Assembly: GCA_021371995.1 (NCBI GenBank)
Contig: JAJFVA010000041.1
Coordinates: 1-60,927 of the forward strand
From: Methanoregulaceae archaeon
GTDB taxonomy: Archaea > Halobacteriota > Methanomicrobia > Methanomicrobiales > Methanospirillaceae
Reading direction: 5' to 3'
DNA: 60,927 bases
Shown here: piece by piece, positions 8,349 through 22,018 of the stretch
How positions within the stretch are numbered: position 1 is the stretch's first letter
Layout of the letters: each line of letters begins with the position of its first letter
Position numbers and translations under genes: made by a program
Notes under the pieces: model-generated
Databases searched by the model: none
What the model saw: only the letters and a program-made list of their open reading frames with translations
What the model was told of the DNA's origin: nothing

Positions 8349-9172
8349 TCGAAGAACTCTTTGATATCGAACGGTTTGCCAACCGGGATAGTTTCATTCA
8401 CCGGCTTGATGCACGGGTCAAAATCATTGTCACATTTGCCGCCATCGTTGCGATGGTTGCCGTACCGTATTCCACCCTGGTGTTTTCTGTCGGGGCAGTC
8501 TTTTTCATTTTTTTCATTGTCCTGTGGGCACTCTCGCGCCTCTCACCCTGGATCTATATTAAGCGTGCCCTCGTGATTATCTCGCTGTGGGGGATCGTCA
8601 TCCTCTTCCAGATTTTTATAAAGAATCCCTATTATTCAGAGTATCACACGATCGCAAGCCTGCCCTTCGGAATCAGTATCTATGCCGAATCGGTCCAGTT
8701 TGCCTTTATCCTGTTTACAAAATTCATTATCACCGTCTCATTTGTCATCCTGCTCTCATCAACCACACGAATCCAGGACCTTCTTGACGGGGGGCGGAGA
8801 CTCGGGCTTCCGGCCGACTTTGCCCTTGCCCTTGGCATGATGATCCGGTACCTCTTCGTATTCGGGTACATGTACCGCAAGATTGTGCAGACGCTTGAGA
8901 GCAAGGCGTTCGATCCGTTTGACCGGAACCTGCCCTACCGGTACCGGATGCGCCAGATTGGTTATACGATTGGCACAATGTTCATCCGGTCTTATGAGCA
9001 GGGCGAACGCACGTATACCGCAATGCTCTGCAGGGGCTACGGGAGGAGCAGTCATCTGTATATCAAGAAAAAACCGCTGCGAACAGGTGAATGGGCCTTT
9101 CTCTTTGCATGCTTTGCATTTGTGGTGCTTACCCCTGTGATGGCCTTTGTGGGCTACCTCCACATGCCATGA
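8345..9172 (+). CDS. cbiQ: Cobalt/nickel ECF transporter transmembrane protein CbiQ
   Basis: A 275-residue T component with several hydrophobic helices. It has the cytoplasmic coupling segment of the family, including QTLESKAFD and a later ERTYTAMLCRGYG, whose Ala-Arg-Gly-like turns contact the ATPase. It links CbiM conformational change to ATP hydrolysis by CbiO. Its ATG overlaps the cbiO stop (ATGA). Last gene of the transporter operon. Confidence 0.92.
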   Translation: MIEELFDIERFANRDSFIHRLDARVKIIVTFAAIVAMVAVPYSTLVFSVGAVFFIFFIVLWALSRLSPWIYIKRALVIISLWGIVILFQIFIKNPYYSEYHTIASLPFGISIYAESVQFAFILFTKFIITVSFVILLSSTTRIQDLLDGGRRLGLPADFALALGMMIRYLFVFGYMYRKIVQTLESKAFDPFDRNLPYRYRMRQIGYTIGTMFIRSYEQGERTYTAMLCRGYGRSSHLYIKKKPLRTGEWAFLFACFAFVVLTPVMAFVGYLHMP

Positions 9173-9212
9173 AGCGATTATTTATTGTATGTCCCTGCTT
9201 CAAGTCTTGTTT

Positions 9213-9521
9213 ATGGAGAGTAAATTCGGACGGGGATTTATAACAAGCATCGTGCTGATCTGCAAACACTTTGCCCTTCCTCCCGAACAGGCATTTTATG
9301 GTGCAGCGGATCATCTCGACGGATTTGAGGTACCCGCACAGTTCAGGGGGACGGAAGTGGAGGAGTTGTCGGGCCAGCTCCGAAAAAGAATTGTCTGGCA
9401 CCAGCCGGGAACTCTTGACAGGGAGGATGCTGCCGAGGTTATCCGCATCCTGAACAAACTGATCATCTCCATCGACAAATCGCTCGGGGTCACCGATCCC
9501 GAACTTGGCGAATTCCGCTGA
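9213..9521 (+). CDS. Conserved hypothetical protein
   Basis: A soluble protein of 102 residues that I do not recognise. The sequence starts MESKFGRGFITSIVLICKHF and is rich in helix-forming residues, with no cysteines beyond one and no clear motif. The frame is open upstream to 9147, but a TATA-like ttattta near 9178-9184 lies about 30 nt before the ATG at 9213, supporting that start and a separate transcript from cbiQ. Codon use is like its neighbours. It precedes gyrB in the same direction. Confidence 0.6.
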   Translation: MESKFGRGFITSIVLICKHFALPPEQAFYGAADHLDGFEVPAQFRGTEVEELSGQLRKRIVWHQPGTLDREDAAEVIRILNKLIISIDKSLGVTDPELGEFR

Positions 9522-9606
9522 AATTCCGGCCCTTGAATCAGCATTAAGAGGTAAAACGACCTATACTTAGTGTGACGGTCAGGATTTGCAATACATTTTT
9601 TTCAAG

Positions 9607-9614
9607 GGAGGTGA
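9607..9614 (+). promoter_or_regulatory. Strong Shine-Dalgarno sequence of gyrB
   Basis: GGAGGTGA is an essentially complete anti-16S match, ending three bases before the gyrB ATG at 9618. It is unusual in this window, where most starts lack a good Shine-Dalgarno sequence, and it fixes the gyrB start. Confidence 0.75.
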
Positions 9615-14157
<4,543 letters not shown>

Positions 14158-14195
14158 TCTTCATTCCGGATTCTTTCAGGGAGAGCAAATCCCCA

Positions 14196-14202
14196 TTTTT
14201 TT
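14196..14202 (+). terminator. Oligo-T terminator after gyrBA
   Basis: A run of seven T residues about 40 nt after the gyrA stop and before the next promoter. Archaeal RNA polymerase terminates at such U-tracts, aided by FttA/aCPSF1, which is encoded in this window at 49169-51064. Confidence 0.5.
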
Positions 14203-14421
14203 GGTATACAATGCCCGGTCTCTTTTGAAGATGCCTCTCCGGAATTGCACGCTTTAGTACACTTTGCAGGCTCTTTGCATCCGGCGTACGGAGACTCCCT
14301 GATTTTCGAATCCTTGAGTCGGTCATCAGGCAAAGACCTTCAAAAATACCCTCCGGGTTCCCGTGTCTGCGAGTCGCGGGTTCTGACGGGGAATGAGAGT
14401 GAGAGGCGAAACTATTCAGGG

Positions 14422-14859
14422 ATGTCTGAACATCAGTACATTCGTATGTTCCGAAAAGAGATTCATGTTACGACAGCAAAGGAAGGCGATATCATCGATA
14501 TCACTCCCGAAGTGAAGGAGATAGTCCGTGAGAGCAGGGTCGCCGAAGGGATGGTACATGTATTTGTGACCGGGTCTACCGCTGCTGTCACAACAATAGA
14601 GTATGAACCCGGCGTACTGTCAGATCTCTCCCGGGCCCTTTCATCCCTGGCCCCGGATACCATTCACTATGCTCACGACAGCCGGTGGGGAGACGGAAAC
14701 GGTCGTTCGCATGTAAAGGCATCAATCGTCGGGCCATCCCTGGCTGTCCCGGTTACCGGGAATACCCTTGCTCTTGGTACCTGGCAGCAGCTGGTACTGC
14801 TTGAGCTGGATGTCAGGGAGGGAAGGTCACGGACCATCATCGTAACAGTCATGGGTTAG
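14422..14859 (+). CDS. YjbQ family protein (UPF0047; possible thiamine-phosphate synthase activity)
   Basis: About 145 residues of a small beta-rich YjbQ/UPF0047 protein. The conserved segments are VHVFVTGSTAAVTTIEYEPG, YAHDSRWGDGNGRSHVKAS with its His residues, and GTWQQLVLLELD. Some members have weak thiamine-phosphate synthase activity, but the physiological role is not settled. The frame is open from 14245, but the ATG at 14422 is the only start that fits family length. It stands alone between gyrA and UPF0147. Confidence 0.88.
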   Translation: MSEHQYIRMFRKEIHVTTAKEGDIIDITPEVKEIVRESRVAEGMVHVFVTGSTAAVTTIEYEPGVLSDLSRALSSLAPDTIHYAHDSRWGDGNGRSHVKASIVGPSLAVPVTGNTLALGTWQQLVLLELDVREGRSRTIIVTVMG

Positions 14860-15193
14860 GAAAAATCAGCAGGGGGGGGCAATGGTGGTTCCGGCAGATA
14901 CAACCCGGTTTTTTTATAGTTCCGGTACAATGGCATTCCAACCTCCAATCATCTCCAAACAAAAAATGCCCCTATACGATGCTTCCAGGGGGTCGCTCCG
15001 GGGGTTTTCCCAAGCGCCAAACATCTCCGGTAATCCGCGCAGGCTGGAATCCGGCATCAGATTCTTTTCTTCGTTCTTCCCCTGGCAGGAATAGTCTGCT
15101 CATAGATTCAAAGACAGGGAAGTACGATATCGTTTCAGTCTTAATTTGATGATAAGGTGAGTGATAGCAATAGCACTGACTCACAATTTTTGA
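14860..15193. other. Intergenic stretch with no recognisable gene
   Basis: Between the convergent YjbQ and UPF0147 genes. It contains a G-run of eight near 14872 and scattered T-runs, but no coding signature, tRNA or clear hairpin that I can see. Both strands have short open frames with no family resemblance. Confidence 0.5.
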
Positions 15194-15457
15194 TCAGTCG
15201 AGGGGAATTGTCTCCAGCTGGGAGACCAGTTCCCAGATCCGCGTCCGGGCGTGGACCGGCATATTCGGATCATTGCTGATCTCATCGATTTTTGAGATAG
15301 CCTCGGCGGCCCGGAGCCCTGTCCCCTTGTTCTGGTTCATAAGAAGCTGCCGTGTCTCATCGGCAACCCTGCGGATATTCCGGGGGATGGTGCTGTCATC
15401 CATGATATGTTGCAGCATCTGGACACAGTTATCGATCGTTTTCTCGGGACTTGACAT
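15194..15457 (-). CDS. UPF0147 family protein
   Basis: An 87-residue all-helical archaeal protein. The family signature region [15 protein letters not shown] and the C-terminal half [20 protein letters not shown] are both present. The function is unknown; structures in the family are small helical bundles. A clear TATA box lies upstream at 15497-15505. It is monocistronic. Confidence 0.9.
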   Translation of the reverse strand: MSSPEKTIDNCVQMLQHIMDDSTIPRNIRRVADETRQLLMNQNKGTGLRAAEAISKIDEISNDPNMPVHARTRIWELVSQLETIPLD

Positions 15458-15496
15458 GGGGACACTCCACTCTTCTCTTATTATTACGAATATCCC

Positions 15497-15505
15497 GTTT
15501 ATATA
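15497..15505 (-). promoter_or_regulatory. TATA box of the UPF0147 gene
   Basis: On the minus strand the sequence reads TATATAAAC, a good archaeal TATA element about 42 nt upstream of the start codon. This predicts a transcript with a short leader of about 15-20 nt. Confidence 0.55.
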
Positions 15506-15700
15506 GTTTAGTAATTATCATTCTGGGACTGGTTTTTTGATAAAAGAGGCTGAATTTACATTTTTTTAACATCAGCCACTTTTTCCGCGTGGCTGTCCTT
15601 CCCTTTCATCTCCATGAGGAGAAATCATGATACCTGACAACGGAACTAGTATGGTGAAAGGAGACCGCGTGCTGGATACCCATGCCCGGTAGATGTTCCC

Positions 15701-16063
15701 ATGAAGCATGAAGATGATATCATGGCCGGATACCTCCTGAAAGGGGGAAAAATGCTCTCGAAAAGCTGCCCGTCCTGCGGCTGCCCTCTCTTCGAAATCA
15801 AGGGAGAGACCTTATGCGTGGTATGCCGGGAAGATGAGGCCGCCCGGAAAAAAAATCCAGAGGCTGTTGCACAGGAAGTTCCGGTCATGCCGGGAAAACC
15901 CGCAAACACCATGCAACCCTGCCCTGCTCTCTCGAGCTCACTGGAAGAGACTCTCGTTGCATTATGCCTCCGTATCAGGGAGGAGAGGGATCCCGGGCAG
16001 GTGCTGGTTCTGGCGAACGCAGTAAAATCCGGGGCGGAAGCGCTCAGACTTCTCCGTCAATAG
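15701..16063 (+). CDS. Sjogren's syndrome/scleroderma autoantigen 1 (p27)-like zinc ribbon protein
   Basis: A 120-residue protein of the UPF0148/autoantigen p27 family. After LLKGGKMLSKSCPSCGCPLF comes the second knuckle CVVCRE, making one zinc ribbon, followed by a linker and a C-terminal helix. The family is conserved in archaea, and a human relative (p27/ZNRD2) is a chromosome-associated autoantigen; the archaeal role is unknown. The start could be ATG 15701 or ATG 15722 (MAGYLLKGG), the latter matching the usual family N-terminus. The 3' end overlaps the convergent hef gene by 7 bp. Confidence 0.82.
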   Translation: MKHEDDIMAGYLLKGGKMLSKSCPSCGCPLFEIKGETLCVVCREDEAARKKNPEAVAQEVPVMPGKPANTMQPCPALSSSLEETLVALCLRIREERDPGQVLVLANAVKSGAEALRLLRQ

Positions 16064-18303
16064 TATTTTTTTCGGAACAGGTCAAAGATCCGCATCGCCT
16101 TTTTCTCCCCGATGCCTTTCACTGCGGCGAGCTCGTCGCTGCTGGCATTGGCAATTGACTGGATAGTCCCGAAGTGCTCAAGGAGAAGCCGCGCATTTTT
16201 CAGTCCAATCTCGGGAAGTGATCCGATAATTCTCTCCTGCTCCTCTTTTGCAGACTGGTAGGCCTTCCGGACGGGAAGCCGCCCGGTCCTCTCGCCGCGC
16301 TCCTCCTCCCTCCGTGCAAGAACAATGAGCATCTGTGCCGTCTCATCGGCATCCTTCGTAAAAAAAGGAGTGATCCCAAGATCTACTGCAATCGCTGCGA
16401 GAGCACCCCGAAGAGCGTTTGGGCTCACATCACGTTCAGTGTACAGGTCGCTTCCCTCTATGATCAGCACCGGGCGGAGGGTATGCCCGGACAGCCCTTT
16501 GAGTTGTCCGAAGAGGTCCCGCTCGATGAGGGTATCCACGAAATCACGGGTTGTTTTCCGCTCTGCAACAATCCGGTCCCCCATCATGTAATCCCCGTAA
16601 GGAAGCCTCCGGACAGAGAGCGAGGCGCCGAGAGTATGCAGGCGTTCGACAACCTTTGATGAGGTCTCCCTGTCATCCACCACGATTGCCGGTCCCTGGG
16701 GTATGAACTCCTCAATCTTCTTCTGCAATGGAGTATCTCCCTCACCTGCCGGATTCGGTACTACTCTCGTATCCATCCGGGATCCGAGGGTCCGGATCCC
16801 GCTTATCATGGCACGTTCGCGGGACTGGCTGACCCAGCGGTAGGTTTCATCAGAGGTGCCCTTTGTGACCAGTACAACAATGGTGCCGCTACCACTCCTC
16901 CCGGTCCGGCCCTTGCGCTGGATACTCCGGATTTCCGATGGAACTGCCTCATAAAAGATCACCATATCAGTGGAGGGGACGTCAAGCCCTTCCTCTCCCA
17001 CTGAAGTGGCAACGAGCACCCGGAACTCTCCCTCCCGGAACCGTCTGAGGGCATCGATCTGCTTCTTCTGCGAGAGTCCCCGCTCGGTGTCTTTCGTCGC
17101 TTGTCCGACAAACCGCTCGGCACTGATACCCCTCTTTCCAAGATACTCCACAATCTGCTGGACCATATCCCGGAAGGTAGCGAAGATGATGATCCTGCTT
17201 TCCGGGTATTGCCCGAGCTGCTCGGCGGTAACGGCAGCCATGATCTCAAGTTTGGGATGCAGTTCCTCATCCCAGGACATGCATCGTTCAAGGAGACGGA
17301 TGAATACCGGATCTTTTATGAGCCGGGCAGCTGCTTTTGAACCTCCTGCAGAAGATCCCTCGGCAAAAAGCCGGTGGACGTACCCTGCAAACACCCTGCT
17401 CCCCTGTGATTCTGCGAGTGAAACCGCGTGCCGGAGTTTCATCAGTTCTGCATAAACGGATGCGGCGGTGTATCCGGATGCATCCCGCTCCTGGATACGC
17501 TGCTGGACAAGGGTATTAAGCGCATTGAGACTTTTCATAGAGAGCTGCTGTCGTTTTGGTATGTCATACCCAAGCTCGCGAAGGACAGCAAGCCTCTTAT
17601 CCAGGAGCTCGTTCAAATCTTCCACAGCAGATTTCAGGGGGAGGGGGAGATCAACTTCGATTATCTGGATCGCACGTTCATGGATATAGGGCGCCACGTC
17701 GCTGTCCTGTTCAGTCCGTGTCTCAACGATTTCAATCCCGAGGTTATGGCACACTTCCTCCACCTTCACCTCATTTCCGCCCGGAGATGCGGTCATGGCA
17801 AGAACGAGCGGCGATCGGGCGGAGTTGCAGTACACTGAAGCGATGAACACGTATGCATAATTTCCCACGGCACGATGGCACTCATCGACGATCAGGAGGG
17901 TAACATCGGAAAGAGTGTACGCACCTGAGAGGAGATCGTTTTTGATCACCTGGGGAGTGGCAAAGACGATCGTGGACCGCGAGTAAATCTCCCGCCGTTC
18001 GTCAGGAGGGCTTTCCCCGGTAAAAAGGGCACAATCCGGTTCCTTCCCGTCAATGACCAGGTACTTACGGAAGAAGCGGTAGTGCTGCTCCACCAGGGGC
18101 TTTGTGGGCGCAAGCATCAGCACTTTTCCCTTCTCATTGTAGAGACGTGAGGCAGCAACGAGGAGGGCAATTGCGGTCTTTCCAAGACCCGTCGGGAGCA
18201 CCACCATGGTATTGCCGTCGAGTGCCCTCATCGCGATCGAGAGCTGATATGCCCTCGATTCAAGACTGCCGGGACGGATGAACGGGTGGGTGATCCATGT
18301 CAT
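16057..18303 (-). CDS. hef: Hef helicase-nuclease (XPF/FANCM-type)
   Basis: About 748 residues. The N-terminal SF2 helicase has Walker A PTGLGKTAIALL, DECH box VDECHRA and motif VI QRKGRTGRSGSG. The C-terminal XPF-type nuclease has GDYMMGDRIVAERKTTRDF, with the ERKxxxD active site complete. A tandem helix-hairpin-helix region ends with AAVKGIGEKKA. Archaeal Hef processes stalled replication forks. Both halves are intact, so this is full-length euryarchaeal Hef. I chose ATG 18303, four bases after the glyS stop; an in-frame upstream codon at 18336 would overlap glyS. Confidence 0.95.
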   Translation of the reverse strand: MTWITHPFIRPGSLESRAYQLSIAMRALDGNTMVVLPTGLGKTAIALLVAASRLYNEKGKVLMLAPTKPLVEQHYRFFRKYLVIDGKEPDCALFTGESPPDERREIYSRSTIVFATPQVIKNDLLSGAYTLSDVTLLIVDECHRAVGNYAYVFIASVYCNSARSPLVLAMTASPGGNEVKVEEVCHNLGIEIVETRTEQDSDVAPYIHERAIQIIEVDLPLPLKSAVEDLNELLDKRLAVLRELGYDIPKRQQLSMKSLNALNTLVQQRIQERDASGYTAASVYAELMKLRHAVSLAESQGSRVFAGYVHRLFAEGSSAGGSKAAARLIKDPVFIRLLERCMSWDEELHPKLEIMAAVTAEQLGQYPESRIIIFATFRDMVQQIVEYLGKRGISAERFVGQATKDTERGLSQKKQIDALRRFREGEFRVLVATSVGEEGLDVPSTDMVIFYEAVPSEIRSIQRKGRTGRSGSGTIVVLVTKGTSDETYRWVSQSRERAMISGIRTLGSRMDTRVVPNPAGEGDTPLQKKIEEFIPQGPAIVVDDRETSSKVVERLHTLGASLSVRRLPYGDYMMGDRIVAERKTTRDFVDTLIERDLFGQLKGLSGHTLRPVLIIEGSDLYTERDVSPNALRGALAAIAVDLGITPFFTKDADETAQMLIVLARREEERGERTGRLPVRKAYQSAKEEQERIIGSLPEIGLKNARLLLEHFGTIQSIANASSDELAAVKGIGEKKAMRIFDLFRKKYY

Positions 18304-18307
18304 GGGA

Positions 18308-20023
18308 CTAGAGCTCGACAAAACTGGCTGTTCCATCGATAAGGGACCGGATCAGGTCCGGTATTCCCTCAATGCCGATCCTGACCTGGCGCATGCTGTC
18401 ACGGTCCCTTAAGGTGACGGTCCGATCCTCTTTTGTATCATAATCGACCGTGATGGCAAAGGGCGTCCCTACCTCATCCTGTCTCCGGTATCGCCGCCCG
18501 ATAGCACCCGAGTCATCGTACTCGGCAAGGATCCCGCGGCTTCGTAATGCATCCGCAATCTCTCCGGCGATTTCGGGGAGGCCGTCCCTGTTCATGAGAG
18601 GGAAGACGGCGACCTGGATCGGTGCCACTGCCGGTGGAAATCGGAGCACCCTTCTCTCCTCGTCATCGACAATCTCCTCATGGTAGCTGTGTTCGAGCAC
18701 GGCATAGATCATGCGGTCGATCCCGTAGGATGGCTCGATCACATGGGGTGTGACTTCTTCCCCCGGAACTTCCACTACCTCTTCACGGACTTCATAGAGA
18801 TCGGGAGTGATCAGCACCTCCCTGCCGTCGATTGTCAGGGTGATCCCCTCCGGTCCCGGGATACAGGCACAGAGGGCATCAGCAACTGCTTTGGCGGATC
18901 CCCTGAACCTTGGACCAAGGGCACCCATATTGGGAACGACCCTGATCCGGTTTATCCGGCGCGGGATTTCGTAGGGGAGGAAGACGGCAAACCTCTCACC
19001 ACTCTGCTGTTCATGTGCCCGCAGGTCATAATCGGTCCGATCTGCTATCCCGACCGTCTCGACCCAGCCAAACCTCCCTGAAAACACCTCGGCATCCCAG
19101 CAGTCCTCTGCGTAGTGAGCCCGTTCATCAGGGAGATGCTGCCGGAACCGGAGCCTTTCGGGAGCAACTCCAATCCTGACAAGGAGATCGTGGGTGAGGG
19201 CAAGGTAGTAGGCCACGTATTCATTGGCGACAACCCCTTTCTCCACCGCTTCCTGCATCGTCATCGAAAGCGGGGATTCTCCTGACATCTGCTGCGGTAC
19301 TCCAAGGAGGGGCATCTCGTAACGGGCATAACGGTAAAACCTGGGATGGTTCTTTTCATCGGGATGGACGAAAATCTCTGCCTCGGCCTGGGTAAACTCG
19401 CGGAGACGGATCATGCCCTGCCGCGGGGAGATCTCGTTCCGGTAGGACTTCCCGATCTGGACCGTCCCGAAGGGGAGCTTGTCGCGGTAGAAACGGAGCA
19501 GCCGCTGGAAATCGGTGAAGATTCCCTGGGCAGTCTCCGGCCTGAGATACCCGGTCCGCTGGGAGCCCGGACCAATGGTCGTCTGGAACATGAGGTTGAA
19601 GGAGAAGACCCCGACCGGACCAAGCACCTCCTCACAGGCTGGACAGGGGAGGGTGCAGATCACCGATTCGAGCTCTTCGCTCTTCATCGCTGATGCGCCG
19701 GGTATCTGGTGACCTTCGGCCACGTGATCGGCACGCAGGTACTCCTTGCAGTGGGGACACTGGCACATCTTGTCAGAAAAGCCTTTGACATGTCCTGATG
19801 CGATATAGATCTCTTCCTGGCCGATTGTCGGGCATTCGATCTCGTAATACCCTTCATTGACGATGTAAAACTTCCTCCAGATATTTTCGATATTGCGTTT
19901 CATCATCGACCCGAGCGGCCCGTAATCGATAAAACCAGCCACCGAACCATAACATTCAGAGGTAGGCCAGATGAAACCCCGCCTTTTTGCCAGATCCATT
20001 ATTTTCTCATAAATATCACTCAT
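18308..20023 (-). CDS. glyS: Glycyl-tRNA synthetase (homodimeric, archaeal/eukaryotic type)
   Basis: A class II synthetase of about 571 residues, beginning MSDIYEKIMDLAKRRGF. Motif 2 lies in FGTVQIGKSYRNEISPR, preceded by YLRPETAQGIFTDF. Motif 3 lies in EPSYGIDRMIYAVLEHS. A C-terminal anticodon-binding domain begins at APIQVAVFPL. Two CxxC pairs (CQCPHC and CTLPCPAC) form a zinc site. It charges tRNA-Gly and is cotranscribed with hef, four bases apart. An upstream ATG at 20032 would add three residues. Confidence 0.95.
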   Translation of the reverse strand: MSDIYEKIMDLAKRRGFIWPTSECYGSVAGFIDYGPLGSMMKRNIENIWRKFYIVNEGYYEIECPTIGQEEIYIASGHVKGFSDKMCQCPHCKEYLRADHVAEGHQIPGASAMKSEELESVICTLPCPACEEVLGPVGVFSFNLMFQTTIGPGSQRTGYLRPETAQGIFTDFQRLLRFYRDKLPFGTVQIGKSYRNEISPRQGMIRLREFTQAEAEIFVHPDEKNHPRFYRYARYEMPLLGVPQQMSGESPLSMTMQEAVEKGVVANEYVAYYLALTHDLLVRIGVAPERLRFRQHLPDERAHYAEDCWDAEVFSGRFGWVETVGIADRTDYDLRAHEQQSGERFAVFLPYEIPRRINRIRVVPNMGALGPRFRGSAKAVADALCACIPGPEGITLTIDGREVLITPDLYEVREEVVEVPGEEVTPHVIEPSYGIDRMIYAVLEHSYHEEIVDDEERRVLRFPPAVAPIQVAVFPLMNRDGLPEIAGEIADALRSRGILAEYDDSGAIGRRYRRQDEVGTPFAITVDYDTKEDRTVTLRDRDSMRQVRIGIEGIPDLIRSLIDGTASFVEL

Positions 20024-20261
20024 GGCGATCACGGTTCTTTATTTATATCACTCCCCGGAATCAAAAAGCTGTGTGGGGACTCCTGCCGGACAAGCCTCTT
20101 TAAGGAGAAAGAAGAGTACCCAGGCTGGTGTGAAAGGTCCCGCAAGGGCCAGAAAAACAGGGGGTCCCCAGGTGCACACCTCAGAAAAAATACCGTATTA
20201 TACGTATTATTTTAGTTTAAAAGCCTTTTTATGGCAGAATCCCACTCAGAGAGATAGTGTT

Positions 20262-20285
20262 AAATACATTGCCCTGTATGTATTT
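20262..20285 (+). promoter_or_regulatory. Inverted repeat over the promoter of the HTH gene
   Basis: AAATACA at 20262-20268 and its exact complement TGTATTT at 20279-20285 are separated by ten bases. The left arm is part of the TTAAATAC TATA-like element, about 30 nt before the start codon at 20295, so a protein bound here would block TBP or RNA polymerase. The next gene encodes a helix-turn-helix protein, so autoregulation is a natural guess. Confidence 0.45.
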
Positions 20286-20294
20286 CGGTAATTC

Positions 20295-20903
20295 ATGCAG
20301 GACGATACAAGAAAGACTCAACTCCTTCAGCTCTTTACCAACATATCAGGAAAAACCAAAATCGTTGAGCCGATGAAAAAGATTCACGGCACTCTGCGTG
20401 ACCGTGAAGCCGTCGAGCGTGAAATCGCCCTTATCATGCGGGAAATACTTGAACAGGGCCTTTTTAAAACCAAATTACGCCCTATCCAGCTTGCAAAACT
20501 TGTGTCGGCCTATTACGCGGGCAAGAACGATACCGAAATTGCACGCGAACTTGGCGATGAGAAGCTGTCAAAAACGGTGGCACGGGCACGGGTGAGGCTG
20601 AAACTGTTCAGGGATCTTGACTTCAAGATGCCATTTGACCGGGAAAAGATGGAATCGCTGCTGGAATCGGGAAATACCATGAAGGAGATCAGCGATGAAC
20701 TGGGAGTAAGTCCGTCCACCCTTCGTGAATACCGGCATGTCATTGAGCAGCGGGACGATGTGACCATCGATTCATACCTTGAGCGGATCAAGGACGTGAT
20801 GGAGGACCGGGATCTCTCCGAACTGATGACCAAGAGTGCAACAAAAGACGGGCTTGAGGACTCTATCGATGCCACCGAGGCAGAAATGGTGGATGTCTCC
20901 TGA
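20295..20903 (+). CDS. Helix-turn-helix protein, similar to conditioned medium-induced protein 4
   Basis: A 202-residue acidic soluble protein. It has two helix-turn-helix-like segments: NDTEIARELGDEKLSKTVAR (about 77-96) and MKEISDELGVSPSTLREYR (about 131-149). The architecture matches the archaeal 'conditioned medium-induced protein 4' group as I remember it; this family call is from recall and not certain. It probably binds DNA or is a transcription regulator. The C-terminal 40 residues are strongly acidic. An inverted repeat overlaps its TATA box and a hairpin follows its stop. Confidence 0.65.
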   Translation: MQDDTRKTQLLQLFTNISGKTKIVEPMKKIHGTLRDREAVEREIALIMREILEQGLFKTKLRPIQLAKLVSAYYAGKNDTEIARELGDEKLSKTVARARVRLKLFRDLDFKMPFDREKMESLLESGNTMKEISDELGVSPSTLREYRHVIEQRDDVTIDSYLERIKDVMEDRDLSELMTKSATKDGLEDSIDATEAEMVDVS

Positions 20904-20911
20904 AAAAGGAG

Positions 20912-20942
20912 CCATTATTTCCTCTTATTTTCAGAATAATGG
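20912..20942 (+). terminator. Hairpin downstream of the HTH gene
   Basis: CCATTATT at 20912-20919 pairs with AATAATGG at 20935-20942 across a T-rich 15-nt loop, starting eight bases after the stop codon. It could help end or stabilise the transcript. Confidence 0.4.
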
Positions 20943-21138
20943 AAGGTGCGGGAGGTAACGTTCCCGAATAAGGATGGGAATCATTGCATTGCCCGTTCTC
21001 ATCGCGTGGGACTTTCATCCATTATTAAATTTCAGCATTATTTCCGGCAGCAGGGATCTCCCGGGTTTGGTCAGGCCGGTAACCGAACGCCGGAGCGCAA
21101 TTAAAACCTGCAATGATCCCTTCCCACACCATCTTTTT

Positions 21139-21165
21139 CTATAGTATCTGCCAAAGATACTATAG
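21139..21165 (+). promoter_or_regulatory. Perfect 11-bp inverted repeat abutting the start of the UPF0173 gene
   Basis: CTATAGTATCT (21139-21149), loop GCCAA, then the exact complement AGATACTATAG (21155-21165). It ends one base before the ATG at 21167, so it replaces any ribosome-binding site. It could be an operator or an RNA hairpin that hides or presents the start codon. Confidence 0.6.
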
Positions 21166-21166
21166 C

Positions 21167-21820
21167 ATGGAGCTCACGTATTTCGGACATTCATGCGTGC
21201 TTCTGAAAGGGAAAAAGACGGTTCTCATCGATCCTTTTGCCCCTGATGCGGAATTCCCCCAGAATCCGGACATTGTGGCCGTTACCCACGGTCATGCCGA
21301 TCATATGGGAGCTGCCGTTGAACTGAACCGGCCCACGGTTGCCATCAACGAGGTGGCCAAGTACCTGAAATCGAAAGGGGTCCCGGCCGAGGGGATGAAC
21401 CTGGGCGGTACCATTATCCTGGAAGGGGTGACCTTCCGCATGGTGCAGGCGGTTCATTCGTCCTGGATCGAGGAGGCAGGGATAGGCTGCAATGGAGGCG
21501 GTGCAGCAGGGTTCGTGATCGGGATGGACGGAAAACAGATCTATCATGCGGGGGATACAGCACTCTTTTCGGATATGAACCTGATCGGGGAACTCTGCCA
21601 TCCGGACATCGCCCTGCTTCCGATTGGCGGGCGTTTTACCATGGGCCCTGACGAGGCGATGATCGCTGCCCGCTACATCGGAGCACCACTGGTTATCCCT
21701 ATCCACTACAACACATGGCCGGTGATCCGGCAGGATCCGGAGAAGTTCCGGACTGCACTTGAGCGGACAACCGATATCCGGGTGAAAATACTCGCTCCGG
21801 GTGAGACGGCCACGATATAA
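21167..21820 (+). CDS. UPF0173 metallo-beta-lactamase-fold hydrolase
   Basis: A 217-residue metal-dependent hydrolase beginning MELTYFGHSCVLLKG. The metal motif THGHADHMGAAV matches HxHxDH, and further ligands lie in IYHAGDTALFSDM and IPIHYNTWP. The UPF0173 group has no settled substrate. The frame is open from 21113, but the ATG at 21167 gives the family N-terminus exactly. A perfect palindrome directly precedes it. A run of T residues near 21845 may end the transcript. Confidence 0.9.
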   Translation: MELTYFGHSCVLLKGKKTVLIDPFAPDAEFPQNPDIVAVTHGHADHMGAAVELNRPTVAINEVAKYLKSKGVPAEGMNLGGTIILEGVTFRMVQAVHSSWIEEAGIGCNGGGAAGFVIGMDGKQIYHAGDTALFSDMNLIGELCHPDIALLPIGGRFTMGPDEAMIAARYIGAPLVIPIHYNTWPVIRQDPEKFRTALERTTDIRVKILAPGETATI

Positions 21821-22018
21821 GCAGGAATTGGGAAGCAGCAACGTTTTTTCCGACAAACTTTCGCATTCACCCTTTTTCACAAGAGAAAAATACCTGGTCA
21901 GAGTATTCCTCTCCAAATAAAGGAATAAAAAGCTCTTCAATAGTATGGGTGGGAAAAAATTGGTCATTGTAATCTGATATGTTGGGGCTGTCACCCCCAC
22001 ACCCCGACAGGATGAACT

